Below, in pieces: positions 1 through 8,028 of a DNA stretch of 64,000 bases. The stretch is from Weeksellaceae bacterium. GTDB lineage: Bacteria; Bacteroidota; Bacteroidia; Flavobacteriales; Weeksellaceae. The notes below the pieces were generated by a model that ran no database searches, was not told the origin of the DNA, and saw only the letters and a program-made list of their open reading frames with translations. Position numbers and translations under genes: made by a program. The stretch is taken from NCBI GenBank assembly GCA_949788275.1, contig OX460916.1, positions 1,116,001-1,180,000 on the forward strand. Direction: 5' to 3'. Position 1 is the stretch's first letter, and each line of letters starts with the position of its first letter.

Positions 1-209
1 CAGATGACTGAAACTTTATTTTCAAGTAATACTTTAAGGTTGTTAAAGGCTGTTTCAGGACTTGAAAACTCAATAGCCACTTCAACGCCTACTAGTTCAA
101 CAGCAGTAGGGGTATGGTTAATTTTTAAGACGACTTCGTGATTATGGTCCAGCAAAATTTGTTCAATTGCTTGTCCCATTTTTCCATATCCAATTAATGC
201 TACTTTCAT
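1..209 (-). CDS. dapB: 4-hydroxy-tetrahydrodipicolinate reductase, N-terminal part (runs off the left edge)
   Basis: Second step of the diaminopimelate/lysine branch in the cytoplasm: reduces the dapA product with NAD(P)H. Only the first 69 residues are in the window. They begin MKVALIGYGKMGQAIEQI, a Rossmann dinucleotide-binding start with the GxGxMG fingerprint, followed by AIEFSSPET, typical of DapB. The ATG lies four bases after the stop of the DUF5683 gene, so it is probably the last visible member of the leftward parA-parB-DUF5683-dapB unit. dapA is not nearby; it lies at 43.8 kb. Family assignment is confident; the C-terminal catalytic domain cannot be checked. Confidence 0.9.
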   Translation of the reverse strand, partial: MKVALIGYGKMGQAIEQILLDHNHEVVLKINHTPTAVELVGVEVAIEFSSPETAFNNLKVLLENKVSVI

Positions 210-213
210 GGTT

Positions 214-786
214 TTAAAATTTAAAATTAAACGACAATCCTAAAACAGGTTGAAGTGTGTTGTAATCTTGAATAACAGTAGGCCCGAAAGACATGGTCAT
301 ATCCGGATCTTTTCGAGTTGAGAATAAATGTGCATCAACCGTTGCATCTAAGATATTAAGAATATAGGCTAAGGCAGTAATCGCAACAAGATAGTCTCTA
401 TTTCGTTTTTGTTCATCCTGATAAACGGCTAATTGTTCAGCAGTCAGGTTATCGTATTCCGTAGGCAATCCTTCTCTTTTAGCGATATAGGCTTTTCGGT
501 ATTTTTTGTACAAACCATTGTAGTAGCCTGTAAAACCAACACCTGCACCAACTAATCCTAAGGCGATCGGCGCTTTCCATATCCGTTCGTTATAGACTTG
601 CCCTGCACCTGGTAAAAGAGCAGAATACAAAGAGGCGCGTAACGGATTCTTTTCCTTTAACACCAATTGTGGTGATGTGTTTTCTATTTGCATGGTGTTG
701 ACCACGACCAAGCTATCGGTTTTTATTTGACCAAAAGCCAGAGATGATAGAAGTGCTATTGAAAGCCAGGTAAGTTTATTGTTCAT
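214..786 (-). CDS. DUF5683 domain membrane protein
   Basis: 190 residues, function unknown. It starts with a hydrophobic signal-like segment (residues 1-19, ending ALLSSLAFG). The signature region SALLPGAGQVYNERIWK (about 54-70) is followed by a glycine-rich membrane span (about 72-88) and another hydrophobic stretch near 133-150. This matches DUF5683, a small membrane family that I recall between parB and dapB in Bacteroidota. Its start overlaps the end of parB by 11 bases, which implies translational coupling. The context suggests co-expression with chromosome partition genes, but there is no direct evidence that it takes part in partitioning. Confidence 0.8.
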   Translation of the reverse strand: MNNKLTWLSIALLSSLAFGQIKTDSLVVVNTMQIENTSPQLVLKEKNPLRASLYSALLPGAGQVYNERIWKAPIALGLVGAGVGFTGYYNGLYKKYRKAYIAKREGLPTEYDNLTAEQLAVYQDEQKRNRDYLVAITALAYILNILDATVDAHLFSTRKDPDMTMSFGPTVIQDYNTLQPVLGLSFNFKF

Positions 787-1672
787 TTAAGAAAATTCTA
801 AGGCGTTCAAACTCTTCATCTGAAGTGAAATTCAAAATGATTTTTCCTTTTCCGTTTTTAGCACGTTTAATTTCAACTTTGGTGTTCAGCGATTTAACCA
901 TGTCATTTAATGCGGTTTGATAAAGCGGGGGAAGTTCAACTTCTTTTACTTTATCGGGTTTTTGTTCACCGGTTTTAATGCTTTTAATCAGTTTCTCTGT
1001 ATCTCTTACCGAAAGATTGTTGCGTACAATTTTCTCATAGATATCAAATTGAAGATCGGCATCATCAATGGCCATTAGCGCACGTCCGTGCCCCATAGAG
1101 ATCATCCCGTCGCGAATGCCTGTTTGAATGATTGGATCCAGTTTAAGTAAACGCAGGTAATTGGTAATGGAAGAGCGGTCTTTCCCAACGCGTTTACTCA
1201 ATTCCTCTTGGGTTAGTTTAATCTCGTCGATTAATTGTTGGTAAGAGAGTGCGATTTCGATAGCATCTAAATCTTGGCGTTGAATATTTTCGACCAAGGC
1301 CATTTCAAGCATCTCTTGATCATTGGCTAAACGAACATAAGCTGGAATCGATTTCTTACCAGCTAACTCAGAGGCTCTAAAGCGTCTTTCACCCGAGATT
1401 AATTCATAATCGCCGTTTTCTTTTTTTCGAACCGTAATGGGTTGAATAACCCCTAAGGCGTCGATGGAAGCCACAAGTTCTTCCAAGGCCTTTTTGTCGA
1501 AATTTGAACGGGGTTGCCAAGGGTTAGCGGTAATTTTCCCCAAATCAATTTCGAGGATGTTCCCCACTAGCTTTTTAGCGCCTTCGTCTGACGCGGATCT
1601 TATCGTTGGTTCGTCTTTCAGTAAGGCTGAAAGTCCGCGTCCCAATCGATTATTTTTATTTGGCTTTGCCAT
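776..1672 (-). CDS. parB: Chromosome partitioning protein ParB
   Basis: 298 residues. ParB binds parS sites, loads as a CTP-dependent clamp and works with ParA to segregate the chromosome. Visible parts in order: basic N-terminus (NKNNRLGRGLSALL), ParB/Srx-like domain from about residue 40 with the nucleotide-binding box ISGERRFRASELAGK near 93-107, the following ENIQRQDLDAIEIA segment, a helix-turn-helix region (LTQEELSKRVGKDRSSITNY, about 153-172) and a C-terminal dimer domain. Normal length. It lies three bases downstream of the parA stop and overlaps the DUF5683 start. I looked for a parS palindrome around the operon and saw none. Confidence 0.96.
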   Translation of the reverse strand: MAKPNKNNRLGRGLSALLKDEPTIRSASDEGAKKLVGNILEIDLGKITANPWQPRSNFDKKALEELVASIDALGVIQPITVRKKENGDYELISGERRFRASELAGKKSIPAYVRLANDQEMLEMALVENIQRQDLDAIEIALSYQQLIDEIKLTQEELSKRVGKDRSSITNYLRLLKLDPIIQTGIRDGMISMGHGRALMAIDDADLQFDIYEKIVRNNLSVRDTEKLIKSIKTGEQKPDKVKEVELPPLYQTALNDMVKSLNTKVEIKRAKNGKGKIILNFTSDEEFERLRIFLNEQ

Positions 1673-1675
1673 TAT

Positions 1676-2449
1676 TTATTTGGTATCGTTATTATTTACT
1701 AAAAATTCTCGTGCTAAATTAAGGTAATTTTCGGCACCTTTACTCGCTGCATCGTACTGTATAATGGTTTCCCCAAAGCTAGGTGCTTCAGAAAGGCGCA
1801 CATTACGAGCAATAATTGTTTTGAAAACCATTTGAGGGAAGTGGTTATTGACTTCATCCAAGACCTGGTTCGATAAGCGCAAGCGCGAATCATACATTGT
1901 TAAAAGCAGTCCTTCGATATCCAGTTCTTTGTTATGGTGTTGCTGAATTCCTTTAATGGTATTTAAAAGTTTTCCCAAGCCTTCTAAGGCAAAGTATTCA
2001 CATTGGATAGGGATAATCACCGAATCGGCAGCGGTTAAGGCGTTCAGTGTAATTAAACCCAAGGAAGGCGCACAGTCAATAATGATATAATCGTATAAGG
2101 GCTTTATTTCGGCTAAAGCGTTCTTCAACATATACTCCCGATTGTCGTAATCGACAATTTCTATTTCAGCGGCGACTAAGTCTAAGTGAGCAGGGATAAG
2201 GTCTAAGTTCGGGGATTCCGTATGCAAGATGGCCTCACTGGCCAATGTTTGGTTTTCTAAAACCTCGTAGGTTCCTCGTTCAATCGTGTCCAAGTCGAAC
2301 CCCAATCCCGAGGTCGCGTTGGCTTGTGGATCAGCATCAACTAATAAAACTTTCTTTTCCAAAACGCCTAAAGAAGCTGCTAAATTAAGGGATGTCGTTG
2401 TTTTTCCAACGCCCCCTTTTTGATTGGCTATAGCAATGATTTTACCCAT
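1676..2449 (-). CDS. parA: Chromosome partitioning ATPase ParA (Soj type)
   Basis: 257 residues. Deviant Walker-A ATPase that binds DNA non-specifically when ATP-loaded and is stimulated by ParB. The motif KGGVGKTTTSLNLAASLG starts at residue 11, with the signature lysine. Walker A' (LLVDADPQANATSGLG) and Walker B (IIIDCAPSLGLITLNAL) follow in the expected order. No N-terminal DNA-binding domain is present, so it is the short chromosomal type. First gene of the leftward operon, with a TAnnTTTG promoter box 22 bases upstream. Confidence 0.97.
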   Translation of the reverse strand: MGKIIAIANQKGGVGKTTTSLNLAASLGVLEKKVLLVDADPQANATSGLGFDLDTIERGTYEVLENQTLASEAILHTESPNLDLIPAHLDLVAAEIEIVDYDNREYMLKNALAEIKPLYDYIIIDCAPSLGLITLNALTAADSVIIPIQCEYFALEGLGKLLNTIKGIQQHHNKELDIEGLLLTMYDSRLRLSNQVLDEVNNHFPQMVFKTIIARNVRLSEAPSFGETIIQYDAASKGAENYLNLAREFLVNNNDTK

Positions 2450-2470
2450 AATTATTGTTCAAAACGAATT

Positions 2471-2478
2471 CAAAAATA
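2471..2478 (-). promoter_or_regulatory. Promoter -7 box for the parA operon
   Basis: On the minus strand this reads TATTTTTG, an exact match to the Bacteroidota -7 consensus TAnnTTTG, 21 bases upstream of the parA ATG. No clear -33 TTG at the usual spacing was seen. Confidence 0.5.
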
Positions 2479-2616
2479 CAATTTTTAATGCATGGAAACC
2501 GTAAACTAAAAATAAATTTATAAACAATTCGCTGCTAAGTTGCCGATTAATATAAATAGAAAGGGACATAATCGTTCATTTTACCAATATTTTCAATTTT
2601 GAAACGTCTAAAAGTG

Positions 2617-2624
2617 TATATTTG
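2617..2624 (+). promoter_or_regulatory. Promoter -7 box for the speA leader transcript
   Basis: TATATTTG matches TAnnTTTG. A TTTTG lies upstream at 2597-2601, with a shorter spacing (15 nt) than usual. If used, transcription starts near 2631 and the speA mRNA has a leader of roughly 270 nt, long enough to hold the 2663-2800 reading frame and the hairpins described below. Confidence 0.45.
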
Positions 2625-2662
2625 TCGCGCATATTTTGCCTCAATTTTTATAAAAAAGTTAG

Positions 2663-2800
2663 ATGGGTGTTCACTTTTTATTCGAAACCACTTGGATAGG
2701 GAAAGCTCTAAGTGTTTTAGCTTTTAGACAAAGAAACGAATTACAGATATTTACTTTCCAAATACTACCTCGCAAAGTATCTTATGCGATACGTGTTTAG
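2663..2800 (+). CDS. Possible 45-residue leader peptide upstream of arginine decarboxylase
   Basis: ATG to TAG, 45 codons, starting about 32 nt after the predicted transcription start and ending 103 nt before speA. The peptide begins MGVHFLFETTWIGKALSV and continues LAFRQRNELQIFTFQI, then ends PRKVSYAIRV. It has four arginines, at residues 22, 24, 37 and 44. Its stop codon lies at the 5' edge of a possible hairpin pairing 2799-2808 with 2829-2837. A second hairpin with a short T-run follows at 2852-2876. From memory, the R-N-hydrophobic stretch resembles the ornithine-sensing SpeFL leader peptide of enterobacteria; this has not been tested. It may simply be a chance frame: codon evidence is limited and no strong ribosome-binding site is visible. 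Confidence 0.4.
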   Translation: MGVHFLFETTWIGKALSVLAFRQRNELQIFTFQILPRKVSYAIRV

Positions 2801-2851
2801 TACCTTTATTTTACCTTCAACATCAAACTAAAGTACTGGATAAAATTAGAC

Positions 2852-2876
2852 GATAAGCGCATGTGGCTTATCTTTT
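2852..2876 (+). terminator. Terminator-like hairpin in the speA leader
   Basis: GATAAGC (2852-2858) pairs perfectly with GCTTATC (2866-2872) around a 7-nt loop, followed by TTTT. It sits 27 nt before the speA ATG, so it could be an attenuator. The T-run is weak. A competing hairpin is possible just upstream (2799-2837). Confidence 0.4.
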
Positions 2877-2903
2877 GTATCACGTTAATTTATAAATCGT
2901 ATA

Positions 2904-4292
2904 ATGAAAACCAAATATATAGACCTTATTACTCAATCTTTTGATTTTCCTCAGGATGAATTCGACTTAGATGGAGAGTACCTTAAATTTAATGGCATCG
3001 ACCTGAAGTCTCTTGTAGAGGAACATGGAACACCTTTAAAATTTACGTACTTACCCAAAATATCAGAGAATATTCAGAAAGCCAAAAATTGGTTTGAACA
3101 AGCCCGAGAGGAGCTAGGGTATGAAGGGAGTTACAATTACTGCTATTGTACAAAGAGTTCACATTTTAAACATATCGTGAAAGAAGCGTTAAAGAATGAT
3201 ATTCACATTGAGACTTCGTCTGCCTTTGATGTGAACATTGTCGAAAACCTCATTGAAGAAGGATTAATGAATTCGGATCAATATGTTTTATGCAATGGTT
3301 TTAAACGCGAAGAATATGTCGAAAATATTGCCCGTTTGGTTAACAATGGTCATCGTAAAACGATTACCATTATTGATAATTATGAAGAGGTCGATCTTTT
3401 TTCGGAAGCCATCGAAGGGGATTTTGAAATCGGGATTCGAATTGCATCGGAAGAAGAACCAAAATTCGAGTTTTATACGTCGCGTTTAGGGATTGGGTAT
3501 AAAGACATTGTTCCTTTCTATCACAACATTGTAAAGCCTAATGAGCGCATTAAATTAAAGATGCTTCACTTCTTTATCAATACAGGAATTAAAGATACTT
3601 CGTACTATTGGAATGAATTAACCAAATGTTTACGGGTGTATGTAAATCTAAAGAAGGTTTGTCCTGAATTGGATAGCTTAAACATTGGTGGTGGTTTTCC
3701 GATTAAGAATTCGTTAAACTTCGAATACGACTATGCCTACATGGCGAGAGAAATCTTGGTACAGATTCAGGCCATTTGTGAAGAAGAGGGTATCCCTGTT
3801 CCGAATATTTTTACCGAGTTTGGAAGCTTTACCGTAGGTGAGTCGGGCGGAGTGATTTACAAAATCCTTTACCAAAAGAAACAGAATGACAAAGAATACT
3901 GGGATATGATTGATTCATCGTTTATGACGACTTTACCCGATTCTTGGTCGATTTCAAAGCGTTTCGTGATGCTACCAATTAATCGTTGGTATGATAAATA
4001 CGAGCGTGTCTTGTTGGGTGGACTAACCTGTGATTCGGACGATTATTACAATTCTGAACAGCATGTTAATGCCATTTACTTACCGAAGTATGATACGGCA
4101 AAGCCTTTGTACATTGGTTTCTTTAATACCGGCGCTTACCAGGATAATATTTCTGGATTTGGAGGAGTACACCACTGTCTAATTCCCCAACCAAAATATA
4201 TTCTGATCGATGAAGAATATAAAGCCACTGTTTATTCTGAAGAACAAAGCCATCAGAATGTGTTAACCACCTTAGGGTACAATTTAAAATAG
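2904..4292 (+). CDS. speA: Arginine decarboxylase, fold-III PLP enzyme
   Basis: 462 residues. Decarboxylates arginine to agmatine, the first step of the arginine-derived polyamine route. It is the shorter Bacteroidota form, not the 630-residue E. coli SpeA. The probable PLP lysine is Lys84 in YNYCYCTKSSHFKH. A glycine-rich phosphate-binding stretch (LNIGGGFPIKNS, near 260) and LGGLTCDSDDYYNSEQ (near 370), carrying the conserved CxSxD active-site element, follow. The downstream gene, 31 bases away on the same strand, is a deoxyhypusine-synthase homologue, supporting a polyamine role. Probably controlled through its long leader. A diaminopimelate- or ornithine-type specificity cannot be fully excluded from sequence. 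Confidence 0.88.
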   Translation: MKTKYIDLITQSFDFPQDEFDLDGEYLKFNGIDLKSLVEEHGTPLKFTYLPKISENIQKAKNWFEQAREELGYEGSYNYCYCTKSSHFKHIVKEALKNDIHIETSSAFDVNIVENLIEEGLMNSDQYVLCNGFKREEYVENIARLVNNGHRKTITIIDNYEEVDLFSEAIEGDFEIGIRIASEEEPKFEFYTSRLGIGYKDIVPFYHNIVKPNERIKLKMLHFFINTGIKDTSYYWNELTKCLRVYVNLKKVCPELDSLNIGGGFPIKNSLNFEYDYAYMAREILVQIQAICEEEGIPVPNIFTEFGSFTVGESGGVIYKILYQKKQNDKEYWDMIDSSFMTTLPDSWSISKRFVMLPINRWYDKYERVLLGGLTCDSDDYYNSEQHVNAIYLPKYDTAKPLYIGFFNTGAYQDNISGFGGVHHCLIPQPKYILIDEEYKATVYSEEQSHQNVLTTLGYNLK

Positions 4293-4323
4293 TTTAAAAA
4301 ATCATATTAAAATAGTTTATAAA

Positions 4324-5298
4324 ATGAGCAAAGGACCAATTAGTCAATTTATTGAACATCAATACAGACATTTTAACGCAGCAGCTTTAGTTGATGCAGC
4401 CAAAGGATATGAAAAACACCTAGAGGAAGGTGGGAAAATGTTAATCTCTTTAGGGGGAGCTATGAGTACGGCTGAATTAGGAATTTCATTGGCTGAAATG
4501 ATTCGTCAAGATAAAGTTCAGATTATTTCTTGTACAGGCGCTAACTTAGAAGAAGATGTAATGAACTTGGTAGCGCATTCGCATTACAAACGCGTACCTA
4601 ATTATAGAGATTTAACGAAAGAGCAAGAAAAAGAATTACTAGATAGTCACTACAACCGTGTAACCGATACATGTATTCCTGAAGAGGAAGCATTTCGTCG
4701 TTTACAATCGCATTTAGAAGATGTTTGGCATGCAGCTGAAGCCAAAGGAGAACGTTATTTACCACATGAGTATTTATACCAAGTTGTAAATTCTGGAATC
4801 TTGGAACAATATTACGAAATAGATCCTAAGGATTCTTGGATTGTTGCGGCTGCAGAGAAAAACCTTCCTATTATCTGTCCAGGTTGGGAGGATTCAACGA
4901 CCGGAAATATTTTTGCGTCGAATGTCATTAAAGGTAAATTACAAGCGAGTACCGTTAAATCGGGAATTGAATACATGATCTACTTAACCGAATGGTACCG
5001 CGCTAATTCAGCTGGTCGTGGTGTAGGTTTCTTCCAAATTGCAGGCGGTATCTCTGGTGATTTCCCTATTTGTGTTGTTCCAATGATGTATCAAGATTTA
5101 GAATGGGAAGATGTTCCTTTCTGGGCGTATTTCTGTCAGATCTCTGATTCAACTACATCATACGGTTCTTACTCGGGTGCAGTTCCCAATGAGAAAATTA
5201 CATGGGGTAAATTAGATGTTGATACACCTTCGTATGTAATTGAATCGGATGCCACTATTGTAGCACCTTTGGTATTTGCGTACATTTTAGGTCAGTAA
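4324..5298 (+). CDS. speY: Deoxyhypusine synthase-like protein, probable homospermidine synthase (SpeY type)
   Basis: 324 residues. Deoxyhypusine synthase family: NAD-dependent transfer of an aminobutyl group. Bacteria have no eIF5A, and a cyanobacterial homologue (SpeY) is known to make homospermidine from putrescine. The family's catalytic lysine is retained as Lys296 in ITWGKLD, next to the conserved SYGSYSGAVPNE. The NAD-site region ISCTGANLEEDVMNLVAHSHY (residues 68-88) is intact. It follows speA by 31 bases and ends before a terminator. sym-Homospermidine is the characteristic polyamine of Flavobacteria, which fits. Family is sure; the exact product is inferred. Confidence 0.82.
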   Translation: MSKGPISQFIEHQYRHFNAAALVDAAKGYEKHLEEGGKMLISLGGAMSTAELGISLAEMIRQDKVQIISCTGANLEEDVMNLVAHSHYKRVPNYRDLTKEQEKELLDSHYNRVTDTCIPEEEAFRRLQSHLEDVWHAAEAKGERYLPHEYLYQVVNSGILEQYYEIDPKDSWIVAAAEKNLPIICPGWEDSTTGNIFASNVIKGKLQASTVKSGIEYMIYLTEWYRANSAGRGVGFFQIAGGISGDFPICVVPMMYQDLEWEDVPFWAYFCQISDSTTSYGSYSGAVPNEKITWGKLDVDTPSYVIESDATIVAPLVFAYILGQ

Positions 5299-5320
5299 CT
5301 AGTTACAAAATACAAATACA

Positions 5321-5348
5321 AAAAGTCCTCTTCTAGAGGGCTTTTTTT
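5321..5348 (+). terminator. Terminator after speA-speY
   Basis: An AAAAGTCCTC arm pairs (with one G-U) with GAGGGCTTTT around a short loop, followed by seven T. It lies 23 bases after the speY stop. Confidence 0.8.
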
Positions 5349-5459
5349 ATTTGGAGTGGTGGAGGAGTCTTTAGTAAAAGAAGTTGTTAGTTGTTAGTCT
5401 TTAGTAAGGGGAGTACTTAGTACATCGTGAAATTACGCTATGAAATTTCCAATTCAACT

Positions 5460-5512
5460 TTAAACCTTAAACCTTAAACCTTAAACTAATAAACCTTAAA
5501 CCAATAAACCTT
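5460..5512. repeat. Short tandem repeat of TTAAACC
   Basis: A run of TTAAACC heptamers (at first perfect, then interrupted by TAA or AAT) fills about 50 bases between the speY terminator and the next element. A second low-complexity run of TTAGT-type words precedes it at 5385-5408. No gene is present in 5299-5766. Confidence 0.75.
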
Positions 5513-5534
5513 CTTTCTACGAACCTCCCCAATT

Positions 5535-5678
5535 CCGCAGCAGGGATTGAAGCAATTGTTTGAGCTTTTTTGGGTTCTCTAGCATGAATTGGTTATTCTT
5601 TTTTACCTCCCCAAAAAGCGAGTGCGAAAAGCCCGGCGCATACTTGCTGTTCTTAGAACTGCAAATATGCGGCTGCCC
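5535..5678 (-). repeat. Structured dispersed repeat, copy 1
   Basis: Read on the minus strand: closing arm GCAGC, a long 5' hairpin, linker GGGCTTTTCGC, second hairpin, linker TCAATCCCT, closing arm GCTGC. The second-hairpin arms are 5609-5619 and 5564-5574 (GCTTTTTTGGG against CCCCAAAAAGC, one mismatch) with a 34-nt loop. This copy has an enlarged 5' hairpin (5638-5652 against 5656-5670). It belongs to the same subfamily as copy 6 (56879-56971), sharing the stretch around GCAATTGTTTGAGC. Confidence 0.85.
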
Positions 5679-5766
5679 AAGAAAGAATAAGGCTTTAATT
5701 TTTGGATGAGGTTGTAATTTCCGAGCCTTTTTAAGTGAATAGGATGAATATTGATGAATTTAAGCG

Positions 5767-5774
5767 TATTTTTG
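5767..5774 (+). promoter_or_regulatory. Promoter -7 box for the Asp-box protein gene
   Basis: TATTTTTG, exact TAnnTTTG match, 16 bases upstream of the ATG at 5791. Confidence 0.5.
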
Positions 5775-5790
5775 CGGTCAATATTTACGT

Positions 5791-6153
5791 ATGGCAGATC
5801 AAATACATTTACAAAATAAAGAATATCTTCGCATTAGCCTTAAAAGCTATAGTCAGATTGAATATTCAAATAGTGCTGGAAAAGCATGGATGACGCATTT
5901 TAGAGGGAGTTACCAGATTGGTGAGTTCTTGGATTTACTAAAAGTAGATCGTCTTTTATTAGCTGTTACCACCAAAGGAATTTTTTACACCCGTAACGAA
6001 GGTCTTAAATGGGAGAAGCGTTTTTCGGGTAATGCAATGACTGGAACCATGGAGAAATTAACCTATGAAGATGGTGTAATTGTTTTACAAGCTGAAAACG
6101 GAACATTCTATTCGACCGATGATGGGCGTTCTTGGGGAAAAAACCCACGTTAA
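5791..6153 (+). CDS. Small Asp-box (BNR-like) repeat protein
   Basis: 120 residues, no signal peptide, so probably cytoplasmic. It has three evenly spaced Asp-box-like motifs: YSNSAGKAW (about 25-33), YTRNEGLKW (about 66-74) and the canonical YSTDDGRSW (about 107-115, matching S-x-D-x-G-x-x-W). Such motifs form beta-hairpin turns in sialidase-like propellers. Three repeats are too few for a whole propeller, so this may be a partial propeller that oligomerises or a decayed family member. Monocistronic between its own promoter and a strong terminator. No enzymatic function can be inferred. Confidence 0.7.
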   Translation: MADQIHLQNKEYLRISLKSYSQIEYSNSAGKAWMTHFRGSYQIGEFLDLLKVDRLLLAVTTKGIFYTRNEGLKWEKRFSGNAMTGTMEKLTYEDGVIVLQAENGTFYSTDDGRSWGKNPR

Positions 6154-6185
6154 TGCATAGCAGAAGATAGATACAATTATAGTTT

Positions 6186-6214
6186 AAAAAAGGCGCCTTA
6201 TAGGCGCCTTTTTT
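6186..6214. terminator. Bidirectional terminator
   Basis: Perfect hairpin: GGCGCC arms around a TTATA loop, flanked by six A on one side and six T on the other. It separates the rightward Asp-box gene from the leftward asnB gene and can serve both. Confidence 0.92.
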
Positions 6215-6231
6215 GGTCAAGGTTGGTTTGG

Positions 6232-7836
6232 TTAAACGGCACTCACTGTCTTTTCGTGTAAATGAGAAGCTCTTCCAGACGGGTCGCTATTGGCTTGCCA
6301 TTTCGGAATCCATTTCGAAACCGTTTTGGCCGCGCCATCACTAGGGAAGTGTGTATGAAATATTTCGCGCATATAATAAGCCTCTTTGGTTGTGGGGGTA
6401 TTAATGGGGTATTTTATATCGGCCAACAGCATTTCAGCATCGCTTACTTGCTGTTCACAATGGGCAATTAGAAAATCTATCCAGCTATAGCCCACGCCAT
6501 CTGAAAATTGTTCTTTTTGTCGCCATAAGATATGGGCTGGCAACCAAGGAGTCTCTTTATCGTCGAACGCTTTGCGTAAAATATGTTTTTCAATTTTCCC
6601 TTCGCTTCGGTTGGGTCTTTTTTCAGAAGGATCTATGGCCATGGCCACATCTAAAAAGTCTCTGTCTAAAAAAGGAACACGGGCTTCTAGGGCACAGGCC
6701 ATAGTCGATTTGTCTGCTCTTAAACAATCGGCTGTACTTAGACGTCCAACACGGTCGATGGTCTCTTTCTGAAATTCCTCTTCACTAGGAGCTTGGTGAA
6801 AGTATAAGTAACCTCCGAAAATCTCATCGGAACCTTCACCCGAAAGAACCACTTTAATGCCTTGTTCTCTGATGTACTTTGATAACAAATACATAGGGGT
6901 GCTTGCTCGTATAGAGGTAACGTCGTAAGTTTCTAAATGCCAGATTAATTGGTGAATGACTTCAAGTCCTTCTTCAACGGTGAAATGAACCGAGTGGTGA
7001 GTAGTTCCAATAAAATCGGCCACTTCTTTAGCCGCTAAACTATCGGGTGCAGAAGCATCTATCCCAATAGAGAACGAATGCAGTTCTTTTCCTTCTGCTG
7101 CTAAAAGTCTTGCGGTAATAGAGGCAATTAAACTACTGTCTAAACCACCCGATAATAAAACACCAATGGGCACATCGCTCATTAGCCGTTTCTTTGTGGC
7201 ATGCACCAGTGTATCTTGAAGGCGTTTTAAATCGCCCTTTTCTTTGCACACCGCATAGTCTTGCCATAGGGGTTGATAATACTTCACAAAGCCTTTTTCT
7301 TTTGTAAAATAATGGCCGGGCGGGAAAGGCGTTACATCCATCACCTGATCTTCGATCACTTTCAACTCGGAAGCGAAGTAATAGGCCCCATCAGTATCTT
7401 GACCATAATAAAGCGGTTTAATACCAATGGGATCGCGAGCGACCATAAAATAATCTTCTTTCATCACCATAAAGGCAAAGTCACCGTCGAGTAAGCCACA
7501 AATATCCTCGCCGTATTTCTCGAATAAATGAACAATAATTTCACTATCTCCTTTTGTTCTAAAAAGAACATCGGGGCAATGGGTCTGCTTTAAGTCGATA
7601 TGGTTATAGATTTCACCATTATGAACAAGGTAAGTTGTGTTAGTGCCTTTAATCGGTTGCTTACCGGTATTTAAATCGACAATTGACAAACGCTCATGCG
7701 TTATCATGCCGTCACCTTGAGTATTTAATTGAAACCCTTGTTCATCGGGACCGCGATGCTTCATGCGTTTGCTTAATCCCAATACGTGTTGTGTATCTAA
7801 CTCTTTTTTATCGAATATGCCTAAAATTCCACACAT
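6232..7836 (-). CDS. asnB: Asparagine synthase B, glutamine-hydrolysing
   Basis: 534 residues. Makes asparagine from aspartate using ATP and glutamine amide nitrogen. The glutaminase domain begins MCGILGIF; Cys2 is the catalytic N-terminal nucleophile after Met removal, which fixes the start. RHRGPDEQG and LSIVDLNTGKQP are typical glutaminase motifs. The synthetase domain has the ATP pyrophosphatase loop GVLLSGGLDSSLIASI (near 225) and LSGEGSDEIFGGY (near 335). The C-terminal DPSGRASHLHE matches the E. coli AsnB type. Slightly shorter than E. coli AsnB (554). Stand-alone gene. Confidence 0.96.
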   Translation of the reverse strand: MCGILGIFDKKELDTQHVLGLSKRMKHRGPDEQGFQLNTQGDGMITHERLSIVDLNTGKQPIKGTNTTYLVHNGEIYNHIDLKQTHCPDVLFRTKGDSEIIVHLFEKYGEDICGLLDGDFAFMVMKEDYFMVARDPIGIKPLYYGQDTDGAYYFASELKVIEDQVMDVTPFPPGHYFTKEKGFVKYYQPLWQDYAVCKEKGDLKRLQDTLVHATKKRLMSDVPIGVLLSGGLDSSLIASITARLLAAEGKELHSFSIGIDASAPDSLAAKEVADFIGTTHHSVHFTVEEGLEVIHQLIWHLETYDVTSIRASTPMYLLSKYIREQGIKVVLSGEGSDEIFGGYLYFHQAPSEEEFQKETIDRVGRLSTADCLRADKSTMACALEARVPFLDRDFLDVAMAIDPSEKRPNRSEGKIEKHILRKAFDDKETPWLPAHILWRQKEQFSDGVGYSWIDFLIAHCEQQVSDAEMLLADIKYPINTPTTKEAYYMREIFHTHFPSDGAAKTVSKWIPKWQANSDPSGRASHLHEKTVSAV

Positions 7837-8028
7837 AGTAATCGTTTTATTATTTGTTTATTTTCTATTGCAAATGTTATAATTATGTTTAAAAAAATAA
7901 ACTAAATAGTCTATTTGGTTATGTAATTCCGTTTTTAAATGGTTATTTATGTAAAAAATAAACTTTATAGGTTGAATATTCCCGCTTTCGTTTCAAATTT
8001 TATTATTTCTTTCGGAACGAATATTGCC

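Noticed and set aside
2450-2903. parS site near parAB
   Set aside because: No 14-16 bp palindrome of the GTTTCACGTGAAAC type was found here; CACGTG at 12.5 and 19.4 kb lies in coding sequence without flanking symmetry.
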